Assembly (NCBI RefSeq): GCF_019972155.1
Contig: NZ_BOVL01000048.1
Location: forward strand, 1-64,000
Length of the DNA stretch: 64,000 nt
Source: Bradyrhizobium sp. RD5-C2
Lineage (GTDB): Bacteria > Pseudomonadota > Alphaproteobacteria > Rhizobiales > Xanthobacteraceae
Direction of reading: 5' to 3'
The stretch's first letter is position 1, and every line of letters begins with the position of its first letter. Positions 15,772 through 25,125 of the stretch are shown here, one piece after another. A program made the translations under genes and the position numbers. The notes under the pieces are model-generated. The model worked only from the letters and a program-made list of their open reading frames with translations, ran no database searches and was not told the DNA's origin.

Positions 15772-17559
15772 ATGCACGGCAACAGAACGGCACTTAAAAT
15801 AGATGTTTTGATCGTCGGAACAGGACCCGCTGGCGCTGCCTCAGCCGCCTTGCTTGGTACCTATGGTGTGCGCGCTCTTGTCATCAACAAGTACGGCTGG
15901 ACCGCACCAACTCCACGCGCGCACATCACCAATCAGCGCACGATGGAAATCATCCGTGACTTGGGCCTGGAAGCAGAAGCGGAACAGCATGCAACGCGCC
16001 AAGAGTTGATGGGGGAAAACACCTATTGCACCAGCCTTGCTGGGGAGGAGTTGGGTCGCGTCAAAACTTGGGGCAATCATCCTCGACGACGAACCGATTT
16101 CGAACTCGCCAGTCCGACAAAGATGTGCGACCTGCCGCAACATCTCCTCGAGCCCATTTTCATCAATGCCGCGGCGAAGCGCGGTACCAAAGTCCGTTTT
16201 GACACCGAATATTTGGATCACGAGCAGGACGACAAAGGTGTCACCGTCAGCGTGCGAGATCGACTAACTGGCGAGACCTACAACATTCGCTGCAAATATT
16301 TGATCGGAGCCGACGGCGCGAACTCAAAAGTAGTCGCCGACGCGGGCCTTCCATTGGAAGGCAAAATGGGCGTGTCCGGAGCGATCAATGTTCATTTCGA
16401 TGCCGATCTTTCTCGCTTTGTCGCGCATCGGCCCAGCGTTTTGTATTGGGTCATGCAGCCGGGCTCCAGCACCGGGGGCCTCGGTATTGGCCTTGTCCGC
16501 ATGGTCCGCCCTTGGAATAAATGGTTGGCGATTTGGGGCTACGATATCGAACAGGGAGCCCCCGAAATGACTGAGGGGTTCGCCAAGGAGATCGTTCACA
16601 ACATGATCGGTGATAACTCAGTCCCGGTCACAATCGAAGCCACTTCGCTTTGGACGGTGAACGATATGTTTGCAACGTCCATTTCGAAAGGACGTGTTTT
16701 CTGCATGGGCGATGCCATCCATCGCCACCCCCCGACCAACGGTCTCGGCTCAAACGTATCCATACAGGATGCCTACAATCTGGCATGGAAACTAGCGCTG
16801 GTCCTTGGGGGTAAGGCCGCCCCAAGCTTGCTTTCGACATACGATCCAGAGCGAACGCCGGTTGCCAAGCAGACCGTGAAGCGGGCCAACAAAAGCCTCG
16901 GCGATTTTCCGCCGATCTTCAAGGCGCTCGGTCTTCTCGACGCCAAGTCGCCGCAGGAAATGATCGCTAACATGGCGGCGCGCAAGGCAGCGACGCCGGG
17001 AGCGGCAGAGCAGCGCGCCGCACTCATCAACGCGATCGACAACACGCACTACGTTTACAACGCGCATGGCGTCGAAATGAACCAGCGTTACGATTCCGCT
17101 GCCATTGTTTCTGATGGCACGCCCGATCCAGGATTCAAACGCGACCTCGAACTTTATCACGAGCATTCGAGCCGTCCCGGTGCCCCGTTGCCGCATGCTT
17201 GGCTGGTTACAAAAACCGGTCATCGCATCTCAACGCTCGATCTTTGCGGCAAGGGCCGCTTTACGTTGTTGACGGGCATTGGTGGTGAGGCCTGGGACGC
17301 CGCAGCTCGCCAGGTGCGGGACGCTTACGGGATTAACCTCGATGCCGTGATTGTTGGGCCAGGCCGGGAATACGAGGATATCTACGGTGACTTCTCGCAC
17401 TTGCGCGAGACCAATGAAGATGGAGCACTCCTGGTGCGACCGGATTTGATCGTCGGCTGGCGTTCGAAAAACTTGGCAAAATCGGCGGTCGATGATCTCT
17501 TGACGGCGTTTGAGAAAATTCTCGGGTTGTCATCGAAGCAACGCCTCGCTGCGGAATAA
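15772..17559 (+). CDS. tfdB: Chlorophenol (2,4-dichlorophenol) 6-monooxygenase TfdB
   Basis: 595 aa; characterised TfdB proteins are about 598 aa. The start at 15772 follows GGAGGGAAACC. FAD motif GTGPAG at 16-21, then the family-typical stretch WTAPTPRAHITNQRTMEI, a mid-protein LIGADGANS motif and the GDAIHRHPPTNGLGSN motif that closes the FAD site. A C-terminal thioredoxin-like domain (LDLCGKGRFTLLTGIGG) completes the phenol hydroxylase architecture. The enzyme is a cytosolic NADPH-dependent flavoprotein that ortho-hydroxylates chlorophenols to chlorocatechols, feeding TfdC. It has its own copy of the tfdD promoter upstream and heads a run with the ligase, thiolase and DUF35 genes. Confidence 0.93.
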   Translation: MHGNRTALKIDVLIVGTGPAGAASAALLGTYGVRALVINKYGWTAPTPRAHITNQRTMEIIRDLGLEAEAEQHATRQELMGENTYCTSLAGEELGRVKTWGNHPRRRTDFELASPTKMCDLPQHLLEPIFINAAAKRGTKVRFDTEYLDHEQDDKGVTVSVRDRLTGETYNIRCKYLIGADGANSKVVADAGLPLEGKMGVSGAINVHFDADLSRFVAHRPSVLYWVMQPGSSTGGLGIGLVRMVRPWNKWLAIWGYDIEQGAPEMTEGFAKEIVHNMIGDNSVPVTIEATSLWTVNDMFATSISKGRVFCMGDAIHRHPPTNGLGSNVSIQDAYNLAWKLALVLGGKAAPSLLSTYDPERTPVAKQTVKRANKSLGDFPPIFKALGLLDAKSPQEMIANMAARKAATPGAAEQRAALINAIDNTHYVYNAHGVEMNQRYDSAAIVSDGTPDPGFKRDLELYHEHSSRPGAPLPHAWLVTKTGHRISTLDLCGKGRFTLLTGIGGEAWDAAARQVRDAYGINLDAVIVGPGREYEDIYGDFSHLRETNEDGALLVRPDLIVGWRSKNLAKSAVDDLLTAFEKILGLSSKQRLAAE

Positions 17560-17683
17560 AATTGTCGCATCCGCCAGCGCTTTCTGTATCGGCGGGTGCA
17601 GGAACCGGTATTGGCCAGATTTGCCGACCGTTTGCCTGATTTCTGCACCCCGACAGTGCTGACCGCTCCGCATTCAGCGGGGC

Positions 17684-19402
17684 ATGGCAGCCGAGAAGAA
17701 AACTACTCGCGAGCTCAATCAGCGCTTTCGCACAGCTCTGGTCGGTCCGCCGGCCAGTCGTCCGCGTTATGCTGCACCGGGATCAGGAAACGAGTCCGCT
17801 CTTGAAGTGGAAAGCAGGTATCCGTCAATGCTGCGCACTCCCTCTATCGAAACCGTCAGCGACCTCTTTATCCGAGCCACACAATGGTGTGGCAAAGATG
17901 AAATGTTTGTAGACGACGATCATCGCATTTCCGGATTTGACGTGTTGGATCAGGCGCTGCGGTTGGCGCAAGGCTTTTCTCGCCTTGGCGTCGCACCGGG
18001 TGATGTCATTCCGTTCTTGTGCCGCAGCTCCGCGCGTCACGCTGTAACTTGGCTTGCGGCACCTCTGAGTGGCCGGATTGCCTGCAACTTGCATGTTCGT
18101 GAGACCTCAAGACGTCTCGGAGAAGTGCTGGGTTGGCTCGATGCCAAAGTACTTGTCTATGATCCTGAATTGGAAACCGAAGCCCTCGCTGCCATTGCCG
18201 TCCTTGGCAGACCTATTCAATTGATCAGCCTCGGCGAGCGCGGGCATGCTAATACCCATTACAGCGACATGATTACGACGTGCTCGCCATTCGACGTTGC
18301 GGCGGCCCGGCCGAAGCCGGACGACGTTGCAGCGATCGTTCTCTCGTCGGGAAGCACCGGCAGTCCCAAAGGCGTGATGCACACGCAAAAGACATTGCTG
18401 GAAGGCTCCAAGAGCGGACAGACTGCGTTGGCTTTGATAACCCCGAAGAGCTCGATCTTGCTCTATATCAACCCGTCCTTTGCAGCTTGGACGCTGATCC
18501 TTCTTCCGTTCATTGCCGCTTCTGCCAAGGCTTGCTTTGGCAAGACTTTCGCGGCTCCAGACTTCCTGAAAGCTTGCCAGCGAGAACGTATTACTTTCGC
18601 ACCGTCAGTTCCCACGGTCTGGCGAATGCTGTTCGACGCTGGACCCGAGAAATATGACTTGTCGTCGCTGACACTTGCCGCTGTTTCGGGCGAAGCCCCT
18701 TCTGAAACGGATGTGCGTCAAATGTACAGCCGGATATGCAAGACAATTCGCTGTTTCTACGCATCCGGAGAATCCTTTATCGGCACCTGTTTTTCCGTCA
18801 CGCCCGAGGAACTGGCAGAGGGCGGCAAAATCGGGTCAAGCGGCCGGCCGTTGATTGGCAATGACATCAAGATCGTCGCGCCCGGCGGCGAATTCGACGA
18901 CGAGCTTCCGGTGGGTGAGAGCGGCGAGATCCTCCTTTCGAGCCCAGCGACTGCTGTCGGGTATTGGAAGGACTCTGAGATGACCCGTAAGAAGTTCATA
19001 GACGGATGGTGGCGCAGCGGTGATCTCGGCCGGTTGGACGCTGATGGGCATCTCTATGTATTGGGCCGCCTCGATAACGTCATCAATACCGGCGGCATGA
19101 AGGTTCACAGCGAAGAGATCGAACATGCGTTGCTTACACATCCTGCCGTTGCGCAATGCGCCGTCGTGGGTCAAATCGACGTTCAGTTGGGACAGCGTAT
19201 CGAGGCCTATATGGTGGCGCGCGGTGAGCGGCCCGAAGCTGAGGAGCTTAGTCAGTTTCTGCGCCGGCATCATCACCTGGCTGGATACAAGGTGCCCAAG
19301 GTTTTCCATTGGATTGACGCGTTGCCACTCGGTTTGACTGGCAAGGTCTCTCGCATAGCTCTGCGCACCTCCAAGCCGGTTGACAGCAACGTATGGCCGT
19401 AG
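17684..19402 (+). CDS. AMP-forming acyl/aryl-CoA ligase in the tfd cluster
   Basis: 572 aa from the ATG at 17684; the ATG at 17828 (MLRTPSIET) is an equally good start and gives 524 aa, nearer the family norm. ANL-superfamily motifs are all present: P-loop SSGSTGSPKGVMHT, the SGE..S-type A5 region, YWKDSE, the WRSGDLGRLD motif and NTGGMKVHSEEIE, with the catalytic lysine near LTGKVSR. It activates a carboxylic acid as acyl-CoA via the adenylate. Its place between tfdB and the thiolase suggests an aromatic or phenoxyalkanoic acid substrate, which is inferred. Its stop overlaps the thiolase start by 10 nt. Confidence 0.88.
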   Translation: MAAEKKTTRELNQRFRTALVGPPASRPRYAAPGSGNESALEVESRYPSMLRTPSIETVSDLFIRATQWCGKDEMFVDDDHRISGFDVLDQALRLAQGFSRLGVAPGDVIPFLCRSSARHAVTWLAAPLSGRIACNLHVRETSRRLGEVLGWLDAKVLVYDPELETEALAAIAVLGRPIQLISLGERGHANTHYSDMITTCSPFDVAAARPKPDDVAAIVLSSGSTGSPKGVMHTQKTLLEGSKSGQTALALITPKSSILLYINPSFAAWTLILLPFIAASAKACFGKTFAAPDFLKACQRERITFAPSVPTVWRMLFDAGPEKYDLSSLTLAAVSGEAPSETDVRQMYSRICKTIRCFYASGESFIGTCFSVTPEELAEGGKIGSSGRPLIGNDIKIVAPGGEFDDELPVGESGEILLSSPATAVGYWKDSEMTRKKFIDGWWRSGDLGRLDADGHLYVLGRLDNVINTGGMKVHSEEIEHALLTHPAVAQCAVVGQIDVQLGQRIEAYMVARGERPEAEELSQFLRRHHHLAGYKVPKVFHWIDALPLGLTGKVSRIALRTSKPVDSNVWP

Positions 19403-20556
19403 ACGACATCGTCATTGTCGGATACTCGGAGTTGCCAAACTCGTTTCGCTCGTTGCGAAGCGTGTATGACCTGGCCGGCGAGGTGTTTTCCGATCTCCTT
19501 CAGTATACGGGCGTAGAGAGGGACGCGATCGATGGGTTTTGCACGACCGCCTCACTAAGCGAGGGCCGGCATCTTTTTTACACGTCGGACCTCGCCGAGG
19601 TACTTGGCTTGTCGCTCGATTGGTTCCAAACGACAAACATCGGTGGCTCATCGGTTATCAGTGGCGTTGCGGCTACAGCAGCTGCGTTGCGATGCGGCCA
19701 GTGTGAGATCGCCGTCGTACTCAGTGCTGATGCGCCAAGCAGCGCGCTCAACTTGAAATTTTCCAGTTATCGTACCCAATTTCTTGAGACGGTCGGAATT
19801 CGGCGTCCTCCGGATGCGTTTGGTCTTTTGCTGCGAGCCTATGAAACGCGATACGAGCTTGATCCACGCGCCCTAGGAAAAATTGCCATTGTGCAGCGCG
19901 AGGGGGCGCTTCTTAACGACAATGCACTACCCAAGCTCCGGCGTCCTCTCACCGAACGTGAATATCTTGAAGGGCGCCTGGTTGCGGATCCCTTGCGTAT
20001 GCTTGACAGCGTTATGTTTTGCGATGGCGGCAACGCGATCATGCTCACGACCAAACGGCGTGCGCGGACTTTCGGTAGCAAGATGGTGCGGATCGCCAGC
20101 TATTCAGAACGGACGGGCCATCGGTCAGCTGAGGCCATGTCGGACGTCCTCGATACAGGATTTTCGGTTGCGGGGCCGAAGGCATTGCGACGCGCGGGGC
20201 TCACTCCCAATAAGGTTTCGATGCTTCAGGCCTATGACGATTTTACGATTGCGGTGCTGCTACAGCTTGAGCAGCTTGGATTTTGCGATCGTGGCAGCGG
20301 ATCAAATTATGTTCTTGCGACCGATTTTTCCGCAAAGGGCGATTTGCCGCTCAATACAGGTGGCGGACAACTCTCAGCCGGCCAGCCCGGCCTTGCGGCA
20401 GGCGGGTTGATCTTGGTCGAAGCTATTCGTCAGCTATTTGGCGAGGCAGGTGCGCGTCAAATACCCTCGCGGACCAACGCTGTTGTAACCGGCATAGGGG
20501 CTATACCTTACGCCGGAAACTGGCTGACAAGCTCTGTCATGGTTTTGGAATCGTAG
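19393..20556 (+). CDS. Thiolase-like protein (SCP2 type) lacking the classical nucleophilic Cys
   Basis: 387 aa thiolase fold. Where thiolases carry the acylated cysteine, this protein has TTNIGGSSVISG, with Ser in place of Cys. The second-half loop reads NTGGGQLSAGQPG, with Gln where the usual HP.G histidine stands. Both changes are known in the thiolase-like partners of DUF35 OB-fold proteins. The family usually cleaves or forms acyl-CoA C-C bonds as a heteromer with the DUF35 subunit. It overlaps the ligase gene upstream and is followed one base later by the DUF35 gene, so the three form one translational unit. Activity is uncertain. Confidence 0.85.
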   Translation: MAVDDIVIVGYSELPNSFRSLRSVYDLAGEVFSDLLQYTGVERDAIDGFCTTASLSEGRHLFYTSDLAEVLGLSLDWFQTTNIGGSSVISGVAATAAALRCGQCEIAVVLSADAPSSALNLKFSSYRTQFLETVGIRRPPDAFGLLLRAYETRYELDPRALGKIAIVQREGALLNDNALPKLRRPLTEREYLEGRLVADPLRMLDSVMFCDGGNAIMLTTKRRARTFGSKMVRIASYSERTGHRSAEAMSDVLDTGFSVAGPKALRRAGLTPNKVSMLQAYDDFTIAVLLQLEQLGFCDRGSGSNYVLATDFSAKGDLPLNTGGGQLSAGQPGLAAGGLILVEAIRQLFGEAGARQIPSRTNAVVTGIGAIPYAGNWLTSSVMVLES

Positions 20557-20557
20557 G

Positions 20558-20968
20558 ATGACGTCGCTCGTACTTCTCCCGCCCGATGCTGCATTCGCAG
20601 GTTATATCGACACGACTCCCTTTTGGAGCCATGCGCGCGAACGCAAGCTTTTCGTGCAGTACTGCTTTGATACTGATCGCTTCCAGCATCCGCCGCGACC
20701 GGTCAGCCAGTATACCGGTTCACGAAACCTGGGTTGGCGTGAGGCTATTGGCAGAGGCCGTGTCCATTCCTGGATCATTCAGAATGGTGCGGCTACAGAC
20801 GACCGTGTTTCTCATCGGCCAACACTCGTCGATATGGACGATGGTTTTCGCTTTCTAAGCTGGTATGTCGGCGAAGACGAATTGCAACACGGTATGGCAG
20901 TCGTTGTGAGCTGGGCGCTGCTTGCAGATGGCCGGTCGTGGCCTGCTTTTACGAACGCCGATGTCTGA
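20558..20968 (+). CDS. DUF35 OB-fold protein without its zinc ribbon
   Basis: 136 aa; the ATG at 20558 starts one base after the thiolase stop. The layout is that of the DUF35/ChsH2-like partner of thiolases: an N-terminal helix (DTTPFWSHARERKLFVQYC), a rubredoxin-like ribbon position, then an OB-fold (GRGRVHSWIIQNGAAT). The ribbon should have two CxxC pairs, but here only Cys in QYCFDTDRFQHPPRP remains, so it cannot bind zinc in the usual way. It should form a complex with the neighbouring thiolase-like protein. It ends 86 bp before the convergent tfdF gene. Confidence 0.75.
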   Translation: MTSLVLLPPDAAFAGYIDTTPFWSHARERKLFVQYCFDTDRFQHPPRPVSQYTGSRNLGWREAIGRGRVHSWIIQNGAATDDRVSHRPTLVDMDDGFRFLSWYVGEDELQHGMAVVVSWALLADGRSWPAFTNADV

Positions 20969-21054
20969 TTTGATAGGATCCGGAGTAAAGCCGCCTAGGT
21001 CGGTCAAGGTTCATCATAACGTGCTGAGGCGCGATTATTGGGCGCCTGAGCGGA

Positions 21055-22131
21055 CTAATCTACATACGAAGAATGGTCAGGACGCACGCCCGACCACGCA
21101 TTGACGATCAGTCGACGCAAGAGTGCGGGTTCGATTGGTCGAGGATTGGCGTAGGGACTTGCCAAAGCAATTTCGGCTGCGCGATCAATGCCATTTTCAG
21201 GCATGCCAAGATCTCTGAGAGCTGTCGGAGCGTTCGCTGATTGCGTTAAATCAAAGATCCGTCCGGCCACGCCTTCGCCTCCCAGGGCGCGCTTTAGTGC
21301 TGCGATCGCATCGCGCGTTACCGGTGAGTTGTATGCGATCGCGTGAGGAAGAATGATAGCATGCGTCTCAGCGTGGGGAAGATTGAAGGATCCGCCGAGC
21401 ACGTGGCATAGCTTGTGGTGGAGTGCCATGTTGCTGGTGCCAAGACACACTGCACATAGCCACGCTCCGTAAAGTGTATGGCTTCGGGCCTCTATATTTT
21501 CCGGGCTTTTCGTAATGATCGGCAGCCCTCGGTAAAGGGCGGCGATACCTGCTTCAGCCATCATCGACAAGACCGGATTTGTGTTCGTCGCATACAAGGC
21601 TTCCGCCGCGTGCGCCATCGCATTGATTGCGCTGACCACCGACATCTTTGCCGGCAAGCTGAGGGTCAGATCGACGTCGTAGATCACCGTCTCGGGTAAG
21701 ACCTTCGCTGTCCGTTGCGTTGTCTTTATGCCGTTCTCGGTCTGACCAAGGATAGGGGTCATCTCCGATCCGGCATAAGTGGTCGGGATCACTAGCTGCG
21801 GCAAGTCGGTGCGTAGAGCGATGGCCTTGCTGAGGCCGATCGTGGAGCCGCCGCCAATCGCGAGGATGCCGTCGATTTTCCTTTGTTGAACGATCTGCAA
21901 TGCCCGGTTCGTTACTTCCAAGGGCGTATGCATCACAGCGCCATTGAACGTCGCGCCATGAACACCGCTCACTTGCCGCGAGATCCTCTCGGCTTCAGCC
22001 GATTGTTCGGCAGTAGTAAGGATGATCACCCGCTTGGCGCCGAGCCGTTCAATCTCAACACCTACCTGGCCAACTGTCCCGCGGCCAAATATGACGCGTG
22101 AAGGCAGACTCTCATAAACAAAAGGGATCAT
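21055..22131 (-). CDS. tfdF: Maleylacetate reductase TfdF/MacA
   Basis: 358 aa from the ATG at 22131 (MIPFVYES); family members are about 352-360 aa. It is an iron-type alcohol dehydrogenase fold: the N-terminal NAD-binding half has AIGGGSTIGLSKAIAL and PTTYAGSEMTPI, and the C-terminal half carries the histidines in NMALHHKLCHVLGGSFNLPHAETHA. It reduces maleylacetate (and removes chloride from 2-chloromaleylacetate) to 3-oxoadipate with NADH, the last step of the modified ortho pathway. It lies 92 bp downstream of tfdR on the same strand and probably shares its transcript. It is convergent with the DUF35 gene. Confidence 0.92.
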   Translation of the reverse strand: MIPFVYESLPSRVIFGRGTVGQVGVEIERLGAKRVIILTTAEQSAEAERISRQVSGVHGATFNGAVMHTPLEVTNRALQIVQQRKIDGILAIGGGSTIGLSKAIALRTDLPQLVIPTTYAGSEMTPILGQTENGIKTTQRTAKVLPETVIYDVDLTLSLPAKMSVVSAINAMAHAAEALYATNTNPVLSMMAEAGIAALYRGLPIITKSPENIEARSHTLYGAWLCAVCLGTSNMALHHKLCHVLGGSFNLPHAETHAIILPHAIAYNSPVTRDAIAALKRALGGEGVAGRIFDLTQSANAPTALRDLGMPENGIDRAAEIALASPYANPRPIEPALLRRLIVNAWSGVRPDHSSYVD

Positions 22132-22223
22132 CGGATGGCCTCGCAACGATCATTGATCGCCCGGAGCCCCTCGTATCGTCAAATACCGATCACGCGTCGT
22201 GGCGATACCTAATCCGTATGTCT

Positions 22224-23099
22224 TCAACGTGGGATCGTATCGAGGAAGGCGTCAACGACAGCTGTGCGCCCTTCCTTAAGAAAGACGCAGCTCACCGGGG
22301 AGACAGCCGTTGGATCATCAATCAACGCCGATTCAAGTTCCGGCCAATGCAGTTCTGCGACAGCTTCCGGGATAACACAGATCGCATTGCTTATCATAGT
22401 CATCGCAATAGCCGCGAAGACGTCTTCCGCTGCTTCGACATTCGAGGGGCGCACGCCCGCGCGACTGAGCAACTCTAGGACCTTGTCGCCAAAACTTGGC
22501 CGCCCGCCTTGGGGAAATATAACGATGGGCTTTCCTTCAAGCTCAGCCAGAGTAAAGCTGTCGGTAGATGGCTTAGGCAAGACTCCAATCCGAGCCATCG
22601 CGAAGAGACGATCAACACATACGCAAAGCGTATCGAGATCGGATTCGGTTGAATAATGCCGAGCGAAACCGACGCCGAGTCGGCCGTCGCGAATCTGATC
22701 AAATTGTTCGCGCTTCGTTGCACGCCGGAGCTGCACCGAGACCTGTGGTCGGACTTCCTGGAAGCGACGGATCGCGTGAGGCACGGCCGAGTGAATGGTT
22801 GCTCCATAATAGCCGACCTCGAGGTGGCCAATCTCACCACGATCCGCAGCTCGACACTTGTCCGACGCGACCTCGGTGAAATGCACCAGACGATGCACAT
22901 CGGCAAGAAAGGCGCTGCCGGCAGCGGTCAACTGCACGCCTTTTGACGAGCGGTAAAAAAGCTTTGCGCCGAGTTCGTCCTCTAGCTGGTGGATCTGTCG
23001 CGTGAGAGGCGGCTGCGAAATGTTCAGGCGTCGGGATGCCGCCGTTAGGTTTCCCTCCTCGGCGACCGCGATGAAGTAATTGAGCTGCCGAAACTCCAT
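22224..23099 (-). CDS. tfdR: LysR-family activator of the chlorocatechol genes (TfdR/CatR type)
   Basis: 291 aa. The start MEFRQLNYFIAVAEEGN at 23099 is chosen because it matches the usual LysR N terminus; upstream in-frame ATGs (23111, 23138) would run into the operator. The winged HTH is clear (LTAASRRLNISQPPLTRQIHQLEDELGAKLF), followed by a periplasmic-binding-protein-like effector domain. Relatives (CatR, BenM, ClcR, TfdR) respond to cis,cis-muconate or chloromuconates. It is divergent from tfdD, and the shared intergenic region has an ATAC-N7-GTAT site, as expected for this group. Confidence 0.9.
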   Translation of the reverse strand: MEFRQLNYFIAVAEEGNLTAASRRLNISQPPLTRQIHQLEDELGAKLFYRSSKGVQLTAAGSAFLADVHRLVHFTEVASDKCRAADRGEIGHLEVGYYGATIHSAVPHAIRRFQEVRPQVSVQLRRATKREQFDQIRDGRLGVGFARHYSTESDLDTLCVCVDRLFAMARIGVLPKPSTDSFTLAELEGKPIVIFPQGGRPSFGDKVLELLSRAGVRPSNVEAAEDVFAAIAMTMISNAICVIPEAVAELHWPELESALIDDPTAVSPVSCVFLKEGRTAVVDAFLDTIPR

Positions 23100-23109
23100 C
23101 AAACGCTCC

Positions 23110-23146
23110 ATACCGTATGAGTATCGCTCGCGCATCAATACGGTAT
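23110..23146 (+). promoter_or_regulatory. TfdR operator between tfdR and tfdD
   Basis: ATACCGTAT (23110-23118) and ATACGGTAT (23138-23146) are exact reverse complements 19 bp apart. ATAC-N7-GTAT occupies 23110-23124, the consensus form for BenM/CatM-like regulators. It sits directly between the divergent starts. A near-perfect copy is found upstream of tfdB. Confidence 0.78.
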
Positions 23147-23182
23147 TTTTCTTTTGAGATCGACCCTTCTATCAGTCTATTT

Positions 23183-24382
23183 ATGAAAACATCGAGTTCC
23201 GCTTCGCCAGCTCACCCCATCAATCGCTACGGTTCTGTGGGCGCCGATAGCAAAGAATATGCGATTGACCGGGTCGAAGCTGTGATTGTCGATCTGCCGT
23301 TGCGTCGGCAGCATTTCCACGCCAGCGGCACCCATGCCGGCCAAAGTCTGGTCATCGTGACCATTGGTACGAAGTGCGGTGCGGTTGGTATCGGCGAGGG
23401 TGGCACTCCCGCTGGAACGGCTTTTTGGGGCGGCGAGTCCGTCGAGACCATCAAGTTGATGATCGATCGCTACCTCGGCCCCGCGATCATCGGCCGCAAC
23501 GTTTTTGCGTATGAAGCCCTATTGGCGGCGATGGATCGCGCCGCGAGCCATAATCAATTCGCAAAGGCGGCCGTCGACGTCGCTCTCCATGACCTGGTGG
23601 GCCGTCTCCTTGATATTCCAGTGGCTGTCCTCTACGGCGGTCGCATGCGCGAGAGCATCCCGGTGCTTTGGGCGCTAGCGGCCGCGACGTTTGAAGCCGA
23701 TGTTGAGGATGCAGGTCGTCAACTTGAACAGCGATATCATCGCTTCTTCAAGATCAAGATCGGAAAACGTGATCCGAATGCAGAAGCGCAACGGGCCATA
23801 AAGACGGCTGAAGCCATTCGAAATATCTCCAATGAAGCCACTTTCAGCGTCGATCTCAATCAGGCGTGGGATGAGCCGACCGCGGCCACGCTATTGCCTC
23901 GATTGCAGGACGCAGGCTTTTCGCTTGTTGAGCAACCCGTGCCTCACTGGAATGTCGCCGCCATGTCGCGTCTCGCCGCGCGGCTCGACATGCCGATCCT
24001 TTCCGACGAAAGTCTTTGGGACCTTCACGATGTATTCGACGCGGCTGCGCGTCGTTCGACTGATGTTTACGCCGTCAAGATCGCCAAGGGCGGCGGCATT
24101 CGGCGTGCTTACAAGGGCGCCGCAGTCGCGGAAGCTGCTGGTTTGCCGCTTTATGGCGGGATGGCGCTGGAAAGTTCGCTTGGTACTGCCGCTGGGCTGC
24201 AACTGTTCAGCGCTTTGGGCGAGTTGCCTTGGGGTTGCGAGTTGATCGGTCCGCGACTCCTGGCGGAAGATCTCACCACCGAGCCCACGGTCTATCGCGA
24301 TTTTGAGGTTATTGTTCCGGATGGCCCTGGCCTCGGTGTCACCGTCGATATGGATCGTGTGACTCATTTTACCCGCGCTTGA
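23183..24382 (+). CDS. tfdD: Muconate / chloromuconate cycloisomerase TfdD
   Basis: 399 aa from the ATG at 23183; the frame stays open to 23117, inside the operator, and no clear ribosome site precedes either ATG. It is an enolase-superfamily enzyme of the muconate lactonising subgroup: KIK general base (Lys190, Lys192), metal ligands Asp224 (FSVDLNQ), Glu250 (LVEQP) and Asp275 (LSDES), and Lys299 opposite. It cycloisomerises (chloro)muconate to the lactone, with chloride loss giving dienelactone. The N terminus is about 27 residues longer than usual. First gene of tfdDEC, with tfdE 20 bp downstream. Confidence 0.92.
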   Translation: MKTSSSASPAHPINRYGSVGADSKEYAIDRVEAVIVDLPLRRQHFHASGTHAGQSLVIVTIGTKCGAVGIGEGGTPAGTAFWGGESVETIKLMIDRYLGPAIIGRNVFAYEALLAAMDRAASHNQFAKAAVDVALHDLVGRLLDIPVAVLYGGRMRESIPVLWALAAATFEADVEDAGRQLEQRYHRFFKIKIGKRDPNAEAQRAIKTAEAIRNISNEATFSVDLNQAWDEPTAATLLPRLQDAGFSLVEQPVPHWNVAAMSRLAARLDMPILSDESLWDLHDVFDAAARRSTDVYAVKIAKGGGIRRAYKGAAVAEAAGLPLYGGMALESSLGTAAGLQLFSALGELPWGCELIGPRLLAEDLTTEPTVYRDFEVIVPDGPGLGVTVDMDRVTHFTRA

Positions 24383-24402
24383 TTTCGGCCGGAGGAGCGC
24401 AG

Positions 24403-25125
24403 ATGTCGAACTTGAACCAAGCCATTTCAGGATCGGACAAATCCTTTAGCGGCTATCTGACTGGCGTCGAAGCTGAGCTTCGACCAGGCATCGTGCTTTT
24501 GCATGAGATATTCGGGGTCAATAATGCGATGCGGATGGCTGCAGACCAATTCGCGGGCGATGGCTTTGTCGTGCTCGTGCCCGATCTCTTTCATCAAATC
24601 CGCCCGGGTATCGAGCTTGGTTATAGCGAGGATGATCGGGCAACCGCGATCGGCTATTGGCAGGTGCTCGTTGATGAGCAAGTTCGCCGCGACGTAGCGG
24701 CAGCCGTTGCAACCTTACGCAAGCACCCTGCTTGCAACGGCCAGGTCGCTATCGTCGGCTTTTGTCTCGGCGGAAAGTACGCATTGCTTGCTGCCCACCT
24801 AGGCATCGCCGACGCGACGGTGTCCTTTTATCCGGTTCAAGCGCCGTCGTACGAGGCCGAACTGCGGGATCTGCGTTGTCCGGTGCAGGTGCATGTCGGC
24901 GACGATGATGCCCACGTTTCGTTGGAAGCGCATGGCATTCTCGAGAATGCCACGGGTAAGCCACCGCATGAGTATAAACTTCACCCGGGTGCTGGACACG
25001 GATTTTTCAACAAGGTGCGTAGCTTCGGCTTCCATCCAAAAGCAGCGGCACTGGCCTACACCCAAAGTGTCGAATTCATCAAAACAGCCTTCAAGAACGT
25101 AAACAAAAGGGAAGCGCAGCCATGA
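24403..25125 (+). CDS. tfdE: Dienelactone hydrolase TfdE
   Basis: 240 aa from the ATG at 24403, eight bases after GGAGGAG. Alpha/beta hydrolase with the family's Cys nucleophile in GFCLGGK (Cys121), acid in HVGDDD (about Asp168), base His199 in GAGHGFFN, and Glu35 in LLHEIFG, the residue that tunes the Cys. It opens dienelactone to (chloro)maleylacetate. Its stop overlaps the tfdC start by four bases (ATGA), so translation is coupled. Confidence 0.93.
   Translation: MSNLNQAISGSDKSFSGYLTGVEAELRPGIVLLHEIFGVNNAMRMAADQFAGDGFVVLVPDLFHQIRPGIELGYSEDDRATAIGYWQVLVDEQVRRDVAAAVATLRKHPACNGQVAIVGFCLGGKYALLAAHLGIADATVSFYPVQAPSYEAELRDLRCPVQVHVGDDDAHVSLEAHGILENATGKPPHEYKLHPGAGHGFFNKVRSFGFHPKAAALAYTQSVEFIKTAFKNVNKREAQP

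Noticed and set aside
15599..15802. 67-codon frame over the copied promoter, starting ATGCATCTATACGG
   Set aside because: It lies in the duplicated operator/promoter, and its frame runs past the well-supported tfdB start.
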